From the NCBI GenBank assembly GCA_965262305.1, contig CBDHEY010000004.1, positions 1,550,001 to 1,614,000 on the forward strand: a stretch of 64,000 nt of DNA. The letters run 5' to 3'. The position numbers were made by a program, and so were the translations under genes. The notes beneath the pieces were generated by a model, which saw only the letters and a list, made by a program, of their open reading frames with translations, had not been told where the DNA came from and ran no database searches. Positions 44,977 to 55,146 of this stretch are shown one piece after another; position 1 is the first letter of the stretch, and each line of letters starts with the position of its first letter. This DNA comes from CBDHEY01 sp965262305. Lineage in GTDB: Bacteria; Pseudomonadota; Gammaproteobacteria; Pseudomonadales; Cellvibrionaceae.

Positions 44977-46047
44977 TTATCTACCCTTCTCCGATACTTT
45001 AGTTACTGGCTTCGCGTGACCGTAGGTTGTTGGCTTTGTGTAGTAATCGATAAAAGGCGCTGCGAAATTCATAAGTAATATGGCAAAAGCGATTGCATCT
45101 GGGTAGTTACCCCATATGCGAATCACATAAAGCAGAACTCCCACACAAGCACCATATACAATCCGGCCTTTTGTGCTTACGCAGCTGGTTACAGGGTCTG
45201 TAACGATAAAAAATGCGCCGAACATAGTCGCTCCAGACAATAAGTGGAACAACGGTGAGCCTGGGCTGCTGGAGCTACCTCCATCGTAAAAAAGAAAGGA
45301 AAGACCCGCTAGGGTTGCTAACATACTGATAGGTGCGTGCCAGGTATAAATTCTTTTATAAAGTAAATAGACTCCGCCTAACAAAAATGCAATGTTGACG
45401 GCTTCCCAGCCCGCTCCAGCCCAATAACCTGTTGCAAACGCTGTTTCTTTTAAATACAGATCTTCAAGAGTGAGTGAATTGTTTTGTTTTAATACATCTA
45501 ATGGTGTCGCACCGGTTAAACCATCTATTAGGTTCAAAGGCGTGTTTAAGAATACTTGCGATAGTCCGTGAGTCAATACTTCGATAGATAAATTATGTGT
45601 CGACACTGACGACGGTTGAACCCACTGGGACATTTCCAAAGGAAATGAAATTAGCAAAACGACATAGCCCACCATTGCAGGATTGAATGGGTTTAAACCC
45701 AACCCTCCATAAAGTTGTTTCGCAATAACAATTGAAAAAAAACTGCCAACCGCTAGTAACCACCAAGCTGAATAGGGTGGTAGGGCGATACCTAACAAAA
45801 TGGCGGTAACTAACGCACTGTAGTCGCTCAGGTAATAACGAATATTTCTATTGCGTAATTTCAGTACCGCCGCTTCAAAAATTAGGCTAAAGATACTGAC
45901 TAAAATAATATTACTGAGTGTCCCAAATCCAAAATTAGCAGTGAGAACTATAATGCCAGGAATAGTTGCAAATATAACTTGCTTCATCACTGTTCCAGTG
46001 TTTCCTGGACGAAAGGCATGTGGTGAAGTCACTCTTATAAAAGTCAT
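44977..46047 (-). CDS. rnfD: Rnf/Rsx electron transport complex subunit D
   Basis: Integral membrane subunit of 356 residues with about nine spans. LTGATPLD near residue 183 is the covalent FMN site and GLGLNPFNPAMVGYV near residue 120 is typical. First gene of rnfDGE in this genome, as mscS with a terminator stands between it and rnfC. A short 91-base region before it must hold its promoter. Confidence 0.95.
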   Translation of the reverse strand: MTFIRVTSPHAFRPGNTGTVMKQVIFATIPGIIVLTANFGFGTLSNIILVSIFSLIFEAAVLKLRNRNIRYYLSDYSALVTAILLGIALPPYSAWWLLAVGSFFSIVIAKQLYGGLGLNPFNPAMVGYVVLLISFPLEMSQWVQPSSVSTHNLSIEVLTHGLSQVFLNTPLNLIDGLTGATPLDVLKQNNSLTLEDLYLKETAFATGYWAGAGWEAVNIAFLLGGVYLLYKRIYTWHAPISMLATLAGLSFLFYDGGSSSSPGSPLFHLLSGATMFGAFFIVTDPVTSCVSTKGRIVYGACVGVLLYVIRIWGNYPDAIAFAILLMNFAAPFIDYYTKPTTYGHAKPVTKVSEKGR

Positions 46048-46095
46048 CTAAGGCTTTATTCCAATGAATTTAAATGATGCTAATAATGAAAAGCA

Positions 46096-46121
46096 GGTGG
46101 TCGAACATTTATTCAACCACC
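46096..46121 (-). terminator. terminator of mscS, before rnfD
   Basis: GGTGGTCGAA and TTCAACCACC form a 10-bp stem with one G-U and a 6-base loop; on the minus strand TGCTTTTCATT follows. It would separate mscS from rnfDGE. Confidence 0.6.
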
Positions 46122-46138
46122 AGCAAATAAGTAAAAGC

Positions 46139-46969
46139 TTAAGACGATTGATGCATGTGAACATCTTGTTGTGGGAATGGAATAGAAATACCATTTTCAT
46201 CAAAAGTATTTTTGATTTTTTCCAAGGTTTCCCATTTTACATCCCAATAGTCTGCGGCTTTTACCCAAGGCCTTACAACGAAGTTAACGCTACTATCGCC
46301 AAGTTCGTCCAATCCAATGACAGCTGCTGGATCTTTTAAGATTCTTTCGTCAGAGTTAAGCACACCCCAGATTAAATCACGTGCTTTTTTGATATCGTCA
46401 TCGTATCCAATGCCAATGACAAGGTCGACACGTCTAGTCGGTTTGGCCGAAAAGTTAACGATAGTTCCACCATAGATATGAGCATTAGGAACAATGATTT
46501 CTTTATTGTCGGGAGAACGTAAAATAGAGTTGAAAACAGTTATTTTTTCAACGATTCCGGTAACGCCACCCGCTTCGATAAAATCACCAATTTTAAATGG
46601 TTTAAATAGTATGAGCATAACGCCCGCAGCAAAGTTTGATAATGAGTCTTTTAATGCAAGACCAACAGCCAAACCTGCAGCACCTAACAAAGCAAGTAGC
46701 GATGTGGTGTCAATACCGAGTTGTTCAATTGCTATTAGGACAACGACAAACTTAAGAATAGTCGCTACGATTGCATGTAAAAATCCATGAAGCGCTTCGT
46801 CCAAATTACGCATTTTCATTAATTTATCAACAAATTTAACAATTTGTTTTACTAGCCACGAACCAATAATGTAGATTGCAAGTGCTATCGCAATATTGAT
46901 AAGAAGCGGCATAAGAATTTCCATTAAGTTACCGTTTTCCCCAAAAAACCCTGTGATTTGATCTGTCAT
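46139..46969 (-). CDS. mscS: small-conductance mechanosensitive channel
   Basis: 276-residue MscS with three spans. The third, pore-lining span holds ALLGAAGLAVGLALKDSLSNFAAG near residue 90-115; the beta domain KPFKIGDFIEAGGVTGIVE and PNAHIYGGTIVNFS follow. It releases solutes upon osmotic downshock. It sits between rnfC and rnfD on their strand, splitting the operon, with a terminator behind it. Confidence 0.95.
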   Translation of the reverse strand: MTDQITGFFGENGNLMEILMPLLINIAIALAIYIIGSWLVKQIVKFVDKLMKMRNLDEALHGFLHAIVATILKFVVVLIAIEQLGIDTTSLLALLGAAGLAVGLALKDSLSNFAAGVMLILFKPFKIGDFIEAGGVTGIVEKITVFNSILRSPDNKEIIVPNAHIYGGTIVNFSAKPTRRVDLVIGIGYDDDIKKARDLIWGVLNSDERILKDPAAVIGLDELGDSSVNFVVRPWVKAADYWDVKWETLEKIKNTFDENGISIPFPQQDVHMHQSS

Positions 46970-47217
46970 GTTTCAGTTCTCTCAATTGGTCATTGTTACT
47001 TATTTATTAGGTTTTACTACCATGAAAGCAAACATTTCCCCATGAAATATTTACTGTTTTTCCCTCGCACAAATAACACCAGTATTGAGGGAGTGAGCCG
47101 AAAGGCTCGCAACGATGCTCCTGCTTCGTTTAATGCTCAATTCGCGAGAACCTGTATTGATCTAGGCTCATGCTAATGGGCAAAATCTTCATACTTCTAG
47201 TTTGTATATTATTAAAC

Positions 47218-49452
47218 CTATTCGATTTCTTTTTGCAGCGCAGATAATTTTGTTTGGAGTTTTTCAACCCCATTTTGAAACGCACCTACGTTTTCATTAT
47301 CTTCTTCAATCGCTTTACTTAATCTTTCTTGAGCCTTTTTTAGTCGTTTTTTTAATGACTCTATTTGCGACTGTAGTTTTTCGTCGTCGCTCATATTGGC
47401 TTGTTCTACTGCTTTTAGTTTCGCTTTTTCAATTGCTCTCTCTGCAGCAGATTCTGTTTCATTAGGCGTTTCATTTGATTTTTGATTTAACGTTTCCGAT
47501 TCATTTTCAATATGTATTAATTCTTCTTTCGCTTGTAGAAGTCTCGTTTTCAGTTTATCAACGCCATTTTGTAAGGCAGCGAGAGTTGGTTCTTGATTTT
47601 TTTCGGCTTCTTTTAGTTTATTTTCGGCGACTTCTAAACGTTTGCTTAATGTTTCTATATTCGATTTTTGCTTCTCTAGAGGTGAAAGCTCAATCTTCTC
47701 TTTTATTGTTTGTTCTTCTGAATTTTTGTTTAAGTGATTTTTGAGCTTTGAGGTCGCATCGATGAGCTTGAGTTCTGCTTGCTTTTTCCTCGCTTCTAGC
47801 TTTTCAATTCGAGTGGCATCTCCTTGGATTTTGCCTTCATTTAACTTTTCAGTTGCAGTATTTAGCATATTTTGCGCACTAGCGATGGTTCTCTCAAGCT
47901 TTTCTTTGACAGAGTCTTCGTTCGAAGCCATTTGGGTTTGACTGTTTTCGGGCTGTGCTAAGCTTTCTTCTTCTTGCTTCTTTTTGGATTCCTCGGCCGC
48001 TCTTTTCTTTGCCTCTTCTGCTGCTTTTTTTCTAGCTGCTCGTTTTGCTTCTTTTTCTTCTTCTGCTTTAGCTATCCTTAACTTTCGAAACTCAAACCTT
48101 TCTCTTGATCGATCTGCCTTTTTCTTGTCTGCGTCAAGCTGACGAATTGTGGATTTTGAATGACGGTAGTATTGAACTAAAGGAATGTTGCTTGGGCATA
48201 CATAAGAACAAGCACCACATTCTATGCAATCAAATAGATTGTGCGCCTCTAACTTCTCAAATTCTTCCGCTTGGGAAAACCAAAACAGTTGCTGTGGTAG
48301 CAGGCTTGCAGGGCAGGCTTCGGAACACATTCCACAGCGTATACAGGGTTGCGGATCAGGTTGATCAGGCATCTCCTCAAGTGATGGAGCAATAATACAA
48401 TTAGTCGTTTTAACGACAGGAGTTTTTGTATCATCGACGGCGTATCCCATCATTGGACCACCTATAATTAGCCTTCTGGTCTTCTCAGGTTGCCAACCGA
48501 GTTCTCGTAGAATATGTTCAATTGGTGTACCGATACAGACTTCAATATTTTTTTCTGATTTAAGCGATTTGCCAACAATTGTTGTTATTCTCGAAATCAA
48601 AGGTTCGCCAAATCTTACTGCTCGATAAGCAGCGTAAGCTGTGCCCAGATTTTGTACCACTATGCCAATGTCTGCCGGTAGTTTTCCACTTGGTACTTCC
48701 TTTCCCGTGAGTATTTGAATGAGCTGCTTTTCTCCACCAGAAGGATACTTTGTTGGGAATACAATAATTTCGATATCCTTGTCGCCCACTGCTTTTTTCA
48801 TCGCTGCAATAGCGTCTGGTTTGTTGTCCTCGATACCTATTAGGACCTCTTGTGGTTTGCCCAGAGCCAGTGCTATGAGTTCTGCTCCTGCGACAATATC
48901 TTCAGCACGCTCACGCATCAGCATATCGTCAGCAGTGATGTATGGCTCGCACTCTGTTCCATTTAAAATTAATGTATTTATCTTTTGGTCTGCTCTCGGG
49001 TCTAGTTTCACAGCCGAAGGGAAGCCGGCACCGCCCATCCCTGCAATTCCCGCCTCGCGTATTTTTTCTAACAGCTCTTGGTGATTTAATTTTGTATATT
49101 CAGGGGTTGGGTGTAATTCAATCCATTTTTCTTGACCATCAGGCTGAATGACAATACATGGAGCCTCCATTCCCGACGCATGTGGAATCGTTCTCTCTTC
49201 GATAGCAACAACAATACCGGATGTGGACGCATGAACTGGAACACTGACTTTTCCTTGCGCCTCCGCTATTTTTTGTCCTTTTAGTACTTGGTCGCCTAGT
49301 TTTACTATGGGTTGAGATGGCGCCCCGATATGTTGATTTAGTGGTAATATGATTTCATTCGAAAGCGAGATAGTTCCGATTGGTTCTGCGGTAGACTGGT
49401 GTTTGTTTTCAGGTGGGTGAACACCGCCATGTATATCCCAAATTTTTCTCAC
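47218..49452 (-). CDS. rnfC: Rnf/Rsx electron transport complex subunit C
   Basis: Peripheral iron-sulfur flavoprotein of 744 residues. GTG at 49452 overlaps the rnfB stop by 4 bases; a longer opening frame is contained in rnfB and unsupported. After IWDIHGGVHPPENK come a biotinyl-like HVHASTSG domain, the NADH/FMN region GMGGAGFPSAVKL, and two 4Fe-4S motifs CIRCGMCSEACP and CIECGACSYVCP near residues 370-420. From about residue 460 a long Ala/Lys/Glu coiled coil extends with two related segments ending in QNGVDKLKTRL and QNGVEKLQTKL. Such extended tails occur in gammaproteobacterial RnfC. Confidence 0.95.
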   Translation of the reverse strand: MRKIWDIHGGVHPPENKHQSTAEPIGTISLSNEIILPLNQHIGAPSQPIVKLGDQVLKGQKIAEAQGKVSVPVHASTSGIVVAIEERTIPHASGMEAPCIVIQPDGQEKWIELHPTPEYTKLNHQELLEKIREAGIAGMGGAGFPSAVKLDPRADQKINTLILNGTECEPYITADDMLMRERAEDIVAGAELIALALGKPQEVLIGIEDNKPDAIAAMKKAVGDKDIEIIVFPTKYPSGGEKQLIQILTGKEVPSGKLPADIGIVVQNLGTAYAAYRAVRFGEPLISRITTIVGKSLKSEKNIEVCIGTPIEHILRELGWQPEKTRRLIIGGPMMGYAVDDTKTPVVKTTNCIIAPSLEEMPDQPDPQPCIRCGMCSEACPASLLPQQLFWFSQAEEFEKLEAHNLFDCIECGACSYVCPSNIPLVQYYRHSKSTIRQLDADKKKADRSRERFEFRKLRIAKAEEEKEAKRAARKKAAEEAKKRAAEESKKKQEEESLAQPENSQTQMASNEDSVKEKLERTIASAQNMLNTATEKLNEGKIQGDATRIEKLEARKKQAELKLIDATSKLKNHLNKNSEEQTIKEKIELSPLEKQKSNIETLSKRLEVAENKLKEAEKNQEPTLAALQNGVDKLKTRLLQAKEELIHIENESETLNQKSNETPNETESAAERAIEKAKLKAVEQANMSDDEKLQSQIESLKKRLKKAQERLSKAIEEDNENVGAFQNGVEKLQTKLSALQKEIE

Positions 49453-50063
49453 GAGGCTACCCCTTCGACATGGGGTTTTAAATCTGTGGCAATGATATTC
49501 GCTGGTTGGGGCATATTCCATTTCCAAGAATTTATGCCTTCATCATGTTCAATCATATCAATACAATCAACTGGGCAGGGTTCTACGCATAGATCACATC
49601 CAGTGCATTCAGAAACAATAACTGTGTGCATTTGTTTTGCCGCACCAAGTATCGCATCAACAGGACAGGCTTGAATGCATTTCGTGCAACCAATACATTC
49701 ATCTTCACGTATGTACGCCACTTTTGGTACATCTGCTTCTGTCCCATGTTCTTCATCTAGTGTTGGCGCTTCTAGATCGAGCAAGTTTGCGAGGGCCTGA
49801 ATTGTGGTGTGCCCACCAGGAGGACATTTATTTATTTGATCGCCATCTACAACAATGGCTTGTGCGTAGGGTCGGCATCCGGGGTAACCGCATTGACCAC
49901 ACTGAGTTTGAGGTAATATTTCGTCCACTTGATCGACAAGTGGGTCACCTTCAACTTTAAATTTAATGGCCGCGAAGCCCAATACAGCACCGAATATAGC
50001 GGCTAATATGCCCAGTGCTACAAGCGCGTTGATTAATGATGGGATGTAAATCGCTTCAATCAT
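49449..50063 (-). CDS. rnfB: Rnf/Rsx electron transport complex subunit B
   Basis: Ferredoxin subunit of about 204 residues. One N-terminal span (LVALGILAAIFGAVLGFAAI), a 4Fe-4S site CGQCGYPGC, and two ferredoxin motifs CIGCTKCIQACP and CTGCDLCVEPCP near residues 115-155. ATG at 50063 lies 5 bases after the rnfA stop and is preferred to ATG at 50084 inside rnfA. Confidence 0.95.
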   Translation of the reverse strand: MIEAIYIPSLINALVALGILAAIFGAVLGFAAIKFKVEGDPLVDQVDEILPQTQCGQCGYPGCRPYAQAIVVDGDQINKCPPGGHTTIQALANLLDLEAPTLDEEHGTEADVPKVAYIREDECIGCTKCIQACPVDAILGAAKQMHTVIVSECTGCDLCVEPCPVDCIDMIEHDEGINSWKWNMPQPANIIATDLKPHVEGVAS

Positions 50064-50067
50064 ATTT

Positions 50068-50643
50068 TTACACAAGCCCTGCAAATCCCATGAATGCTAA
50101 AGACATTAGACCGGCGGTAATCATCCCAATGGCTGCACCCTTAAATGGTGCGGGCACGTCTGCTACCGCGAGTCTTTCTCGCATTGCTGAAAAGAGTATG
50201 AGCACAAGAGAAAAGCCTGCAGCGGCTCCGAAGCCATAAAGCGTTGATTCGACAAAACTGTGTGCTTTATTTGTGTTTTGTAAGGCAACGCCTAAGACTG
50301 CACAATTGGTCGTTATCAACGGAAGAAATACACCGAGTACTCTGTATAGAAGTGGGCTAGTTTTTTCGATAAACATTTTTGCAAACTGGACGACGGCGGC
50401 AATGACCAGAATAAACGAAATTGTTTTTAAGTAGGTCAACTCCAGAGGAATCAAAATCCAGTTGTAGATCATGTAGCTGCAAATAGATGCAAGTGTCAAA
50501 ACAAAAGTAGTGGCAGAGCTCATGCCTATAGCGGTCTCCAGCTTGTTGGAAACACCCATAAATGGACATAAACCCAGAAATTGTACGAGTACAAAGTTAT
50601 TGACCAGTACTGTGCTCAATAATATGAGAAAAAATTCGTTCAT
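50068..50643 (-). CDS. rnfA: Rnf/Rsx electron transport complex subunit A
   Basis: Integral membrane subunit of 191 residues with six spans and Cys motifs FLGLCPFMGVSNK near 25 and LPLITTNCAVLGVAL near 108. Together with RnfBCDGE it moves electrons between NADH and a low-potential acceptor, coupled to ion flow, or keeps SoxR reduced as Rsx does. First gene of rnfABC. The 268 bases behind it toward metG show no gene and must hold the promoter. Confidence 0.96.
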   Translation of the reverse strand: MNEFFLILLSTVLVNNFVLVQFLGLCPFMGVSNKLETAIGMSSATTFVLTLASICSYMIYNWILIPLELTYLKTISFILVIAAVVQFAKMFIEKTSPLLYRVLGVFLPLITTNCAVLGVALQNTNKAHSFVESTLYGFGAAAGFSLVLILFSAMRERLAVADVPAPFKGAAIGMITAGLMSLAFMGFAGLV

Positions 50644-50911
50644 TAATAAAGATTCTGAAAAACTATTCTTTGATCTCTATGATCAGTTAGGTGTCTTGAA
50701 GTAATCTAAAACACGATGCGTGGGTCGAAAGTGCTGATTACGATCGAAATGTTTTGGGGGTGGATTGGCCTCTTTTTTTCTTCGATCTTTCAGATGGCTG
50801 CACTCGCCAGCTTCGTTTTTTACTGCATTCCAAGTATGCTATTTTAATAGATATTAATTTGGCGAGGAACTATACATTAATAATTAGATACACTCCAATT
50901 GTGAGCCAGTG

Positions 50912-52954
50912 CTACATTACCCTCATTCCTGGTTGAGCGCCTTCATTTGGCTCAAGAATGTATAACTCATCTTTACCTGGACCTGCAGCTAAAACCATGC
51001 CCTCGGAAACACCAAATTTCATTTTACGCGGTGCCAGATTAGCAACCATTACCGTGTGCTTACCAATAAGATCTTCAGGTTGATAGGCACTCTTTATGCC
51101 TGCAAAAACTTGTCGAGTTTCTCCTCCTAGATCCAGTGTAAGGCGCAGCAATTTGTTAGCTCCTGAAACATGCTCAGCATTATTAATTCGCACGATTCTT
51201 AAATCGACTTTAGCGAAGTCATTAAATTCAATCTCCGGAGCAACAGGTTCTTTAGTTAGCCAATCCGTCGTGCCAGGTTCGATTGAATCTTGAGCGCTGG
51301 GCTCGGGTTTTGGCTGTTCTTGAACAGAAGCCTCTACCATTGCTTGGACTTGTTTCGCGTCAATACGAGTCATTAATGCTTTAAATTCATTAATTTGATG
51401 TTCACCCAAGTAACTAAGGGAATCAGTCCAAACAAGTTCGCAGTTTAAAAATTGTTCTGCTTTTTGCGCTGTGGCTGGAATAATAGGCTTCAAGTAGATC
51501 ATTAGTATTTGAAAACAGTTAATTCCAAGACTGCAGATGTCTTTAATCTTCTCCTCTGTTCCCGATTCTTTTGCTAAAGCCCAAGGAGCTTGTTCTGCAA
51601 TATATTCGTTCGCCGCATCTGCCAGCGCCATAATTTCCCTAACGGCTTTACTATAGTCACGGTTTTCAAATAGATCGGCGATTTCGGCATTTTTAGACGT
51701 AAATTTCTGCCAAAGGGGTTCGTTGGGGATGTTTGCTGACAACATGCCTCCGGCTTTGTGGATAAATTTAGCTGTTCTGCTTGCGATATTGACGATCTTC
51801 CCAACAAGATCAGAGTTAACACGCTGCACAAAATCTTCCAGGTTTAAATCAATATCATCAACACTGGATGACAGCTTGGTAGCATAATAGTAACGAATGT
51901 ATTCTGGGTCTAAGTAATCCAAATAGGTACGAGCATTAATAAATGTACCTCGCGATTTAGACATTTTTTTGCCGTCGACGGTTAGAAACCCGTGAACACA
52001 TACCTTTGTAGGAGTACGATATCCAGCTTCAGATAACATAGCTGGCCAAAACAATGCGTGAAAGTTAACTATATCTTTCCCGATAAAGTGGTAAAGCTCG
52101 CACTTTGAGTCGGCCTTCCAATATTCGTTGAAATCTAGACCCTGTTTATCGCAGAGATTTTTAAAGCTGGCCATATAGCCAATTGGAGCATCAAGCCAAA
52201 CGTAAAAAAACTTGTCTTTTTCGCCGGGAATTTCAAAGCCGAAGTAAGGGGCGTCCCGAGAGATATCCCATTCTTGTAATCCTGAATCCAACCACTCCGC
52301 AAGCTTGTTTGCAACTTCGTTTTGCAGATGCCCGGCCCTTGTCCAGTCCTGTAAAAATTCAGTAAACTCTGGGAGTTTAAAAAATAAATGTTTGGATTCT
52401 TTTGGTACAGGAGCGGCTCCCGAAATCACCGACTTTGAATCGATTAAATCCATCGGTGAGTATGTGGCTCCGCAAACTTCGCAATTGTCACCATATTGGT
52501 CTTCGGCCTTGCATTTTGGACAAGTACCTTTGATATACCGGTCTGCCAAAAACAAGTTCTTTTCGGGGTCAAATGCTTGGGTTATTGATCTCTCAGATAT
52601 TTTTCCTTTTTCTTTTAGAGTAATATAAATTTCGCTCGATAAAAGTCGATTTTCGTCCGAGTGAGTCGAGTGATAATTGTCAAAATCGATTAAAAAACCA
52701 CTGAAATCTGCTTCATGTTCCTTTTGGATCTTAGCAATCTGTTCCTCTGGTGTAATGCCAAGCTGTTCAGCTTTAAGCATAATTGCTGTGCCGTGTGCAT
52801 CATCGGCGCAAACATACCGACAGTCATTACCGCGCAATTTTTGATAGCGAACCCAAATGTCCGTTTGTACTGTTTCTACCATGTGCCCTAAATGAATGGG
52901 GCCGTTTGCGTAGGGTAGAGCACTTGTCACCAATATTTTTCTTTCGTCGGACAT
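50912..52954 (-). CDS. metG: methionyl-tRNA synthetase
   Basis: Class I synthetase of 680 residues. ALPYANGPIHLGHM (HIGH motif) at the start, a zinc knuckle CPKCKAEDQYGDNCEVC near 145-165, KKMSKSRG (KMSKS) near 330 and a C-terminal EMAP-type tRNA-binding domain from about 580. The gene is divergent from apbC, as in E. coli and Pseudomonas. The 290 bases between them hold both promoters. Confidence 0.97.
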   Translation of the reverse strand: MSDERKILVTSALPYANGPIHLGHMVETVQTDIWVRYQKLRGNDCRYVCADDAHGTAIMLKAEQLGITPEEQIAKIQKEHEADFSGFLIDFDNYHSTHSDENRLLSSEIYITLKEKGKISERSITQAFDPEKNLFLADRYIKGTCPKCKAEDQYGDNCEVCGATYSPMDLIDSKSVISGAAPVPKESKHLFFKLPEFTEFLQDWTRAGHLQNEVANKLAEWLDSGLQEWDISRDAPYFGFEIPGEKDKFFYVWLDAPIGYMASFKNLCDKQGLDFNEYWKADSKCELYHFIGKDIVNFHALFWPAMLSEAGYRTPTKVCVHGFLTVDGKKMSKSRGTFINARTYLDYLDPEYIRYYYATKLSSSVDDIDLNLEDFVQRVNSDLVGKIVNIASRTAKFIHKAGGMLSANIPNEPLWQKFTSKNAEIADLFENRDYSKAVREIMALADAANEYIAEQAPWALAKESGTEEKIKDICSLGINCFQILMIYLKPIIPATAQKAEQFLNCELVWTDSLSYLGEHQINEFKALMTRIDAKQVQAMVEASVQEQPKPEPSAQDSIEPGTTDWLTKEPVAPEIEFNDFAKVDLRIVRINNAEHVSGANKLLRLTLDLGGETRQVFAGIKSAYQPEDLIGKHTVMVANLAPRKMKFGVSEGMVLAAGPGKDELYILEPNEGAQPGMRVM

Positions 52955-53244
52955 ATATTGAGTAAATCTCGTTGTATCAATTGTAACTGTAAAAACCTGC
53001 CACTATACCACCTTAACCAGGGATAGTCGGCCCAAAATTTCTGGATGTAGATAACGAGCAGCAATTCCTAAAGGTTAGGTTCACGGTAGTTTATGTTTGC
53101 TTTATTTCGTTTTTAATATCTGCTTTATTGGAGCCGTGTTGCTACTGGCGATTGTTTTTAGGTTGAGAAATAAACAGTACTTGCTTTTGCATAATTTGTC
53201 CCAAAATTGACTAATTGTTTTAATTCAAATATCTGGAGTCTTTA

Positions 53245-54321
53245 GTGTTTTCCTCCTTTGATAAGCTTGAAAAAGAAATTCTAAGTTGCTTGGAAAGTGT
53301 TCCACTTGCAGGCAAGTGCATTGATTTAAGCAGTGTGAGTCGGGTTAAGAAGGAAGGTTCTAAGGTAAAGTTGGAAGTTAACGCCGGTTTTGCTGCAAAG
53401 CACATAGATGAATCGATAAAACAGAAGATAGGTGCTTTTGGTGATGATGTTGCTTTTGCTGTGAATCAAAGTATTGTCGCTGCTCCTGCTTTAAATTCGC
53501 AAAACCTTGTTAAGGGTGTGAAAAATATTATTTGCGTGGCTTCTGGTAAAGGTGGCGTCGGTAAATCCACGACTTCGGTTAATATTGCGATAGCTTTAGC
53601 GCAGGAAGGTGCGAATGTTGGATTGTTGGATGCTGATATTTACGGACCAAGTCAATCTCATATGCTCGGTTTAGGGAATAAAAAGCCAAGTATGTTGAAT
53701 GGAAATACAATCGTCCCTTTAGAGGCTCACGGAGTGAAATGTATATCAATGGGGAGCTTGGTTAACGAAAATACGCCTATGATTTGGCGAGGTCCAATGG
53801 TGAGCGGTGCGCTCCAGCAATTGCTAAATCATACTCAGTGGAAAGATATTGATTATTTAATCGTTGATATGCCTCCTGGAACGGGCGATATTCAGTTGAC
53901 TCTTTCACAGTCGGTGCCGATTACTGGTGCTATCGTTGTCACCACGCCTCAAGATATTGCCTTGTTGGATGCAAAAAAGGCGATTGAAATGTTTCGTAAA
54001 GTAAATGTTCCTGTACTAGGTGTCGTGGAAAATATGGCACTTCACACTTGTTCTAATTGTGGTCATCAAGAAGCTATCTTTGGCGAAAATGGCGGAGAGA
54101 AGCTTTCACAGGAATTCAATGTAGCGTTAATTGGTCGCTTACCTCTTGAGCTAGCTATTCGTTTGCAGACAGACTCTGGAAAACCGACAGTCGCTGTGAG
54201 CCCAGATTCAAAAACCAGTTTGATCTACCGGGAAATTGCGCAGAGAATAGCCGTCGATGTTTGGGAGCATGCAGTTAACAGCAGCATTTCGATACCGAAT
54301 ATATCAATCGTTGATGACTAA
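53245..54321 (+). CDS. apbC: iron-sulfur cluster carrier ATPase, Mrp/ApbC
   Basis: P-loop ATPase of 358 residues that loads Fe-S clusters on target proteins. An N-terminal MIP18-like domain (residues 1-85), the deviant Walker A SGKGGVGKSTTS near 100, and the C-terminal CSNC cluster-binding pair near 273 are present. It starts with GTG eight bases after GGAG. Neighbouring metG and dcd are the same as in Pseudomonas. Confidence 0.95.
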   Translation: MFSSFDKLEKEILSCLESVPLAGKCIDLSSVSRVKKEGSKVKLEVNAGFAAKHIDESIKQKIGAFGDDVAFAVNQSIVAAPALNSQNLVKGVKNIICVASGKGGVGKSTTSVNIAIALAQEGANVGLLDADIYGPSQSHMLGLGNKKPSMLNGNTIVPLEAHGVKCISMGSLVNENTPMIWRGPMVSGALQQLLNHTQWKDIDYLIVDMPPGTGDIQLTLSQSVPITGAIVVTTPQDIALLDAKKAIEMFRKVNVPVLGVVENMALHTCSNCGHQEAIFGENGGEKLSQEFNVALIGRLPLELAIRLQTDSGKPTVAVSPDSKTSLIYREIAQRIAVDVWEHAVNSSISIPNISIVDD

Positions 54322-54399
54322 TACATATGTATCACCGAGTCATAGAATGGTATAAATGCGGACCTTGGTCCAAATAAAAACATGATGGTAGTTTAATAT

Positions 54400-54969
54400 A
54401 TGAGCATAAAGTCCGATAAATGGATTAAACGAATGGTTGAGCAGCAGGGAATGATTGAGCCATTTGAGCCTGAGCAAATTCGTTTCGATCAAAACGATCA
54501 AAGGCTAATTTCCTATGGAACGTCGAGCTACGGATATGATGTACGTTGTGCTGATGAATTCAAAATTTTTACAAATGTTCATTCAGTAGTTGTAGATCCT
54601 AAAGCTTTTGACGAAGATAGTTTTGTCGATATTAAAAGTGATGTTTGTGTGATCCCGCCGAACTCCTTTGCGCTTGCTCGTACTGTCGAATATTTTCGAA
54701 TTCCTCGCAATGTATTAACTGTATGTCTCGGAAAATCAACCTATGCGCGATGTGGAATTATTTGTAATGTTACGCCGTTAGAGCCTGAGTGGGAGGGGCA
54801 TGTAACATTGGAATTTTCCAACACGACACCGCTTCCAGCAAAAATTTATGCTCATGAAGGGGTTGCACAAATGCTATTTTTTGAGAGTGATGAGATTTGT
54901 GAGACCTCATATAAGGATCGAGGTGGAAAATACCAGGGGCAAGTGGGTGTTACGCTACCAAAAACCTAA
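54400..54969 (+). CDS. dcd: dCTP deaminase
   Basis: Converts dCTP to dUTP, supplying dTMP synthesis. The 189-residue trimeric dUTPase fold shows SSYGYDVRCADEF near 46, LGKSTYARCGI near 110 (Ser/Arg of the active site) and TPLEPEWEGHVTLEFSN with the catalytic Glu near 138. Length normal. Confidence 0.97.
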   Translation: MSIKSDKWIKRMVEQQGMIEPFEPEQIRFDQNDQRLISYGTSSYGYDVRCADEFKIFTNVHSVVVDPKAFDEDSFVDIKSDVCVIPPNSFALARTVEYFRIPRNVLTVCLGKSTYARCGIICNVTPLEPEWEGHVTLEFSNTTPLPAKIYAHEGVAQMLFFESDEICETSYKDRGGKYQGQVGVTLPKT

Positions 54970-55146
54970 TTAGCTGCCTTCCTAAGTGATTTTTTGGTAT
55001 GTTTCAATCAGACTCTTTGATTCTTGATACGATGTTCGTGGTGTTTTAGGAGGGTATTTCTTTTATATTTAGCGATTGAATGTCATATTCAAAGACCAGT
55101 CGATCATAGAAGTACGAGACGAGATGTCCCGCACTTTCGATAATTT

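Noticed and set aside
46958..47176. 72-codon plus-strand frame between mscS and rnfC
   Set aside because: No ribosome site, low complexity, and overlaps the mscS start; more likely spacer DNA.
47475..47941. Plus-strand frames opposite the rnfC tail
   Set aside because: They arise from the repetitive Lys/Glu codons of RnfC on the other strand.
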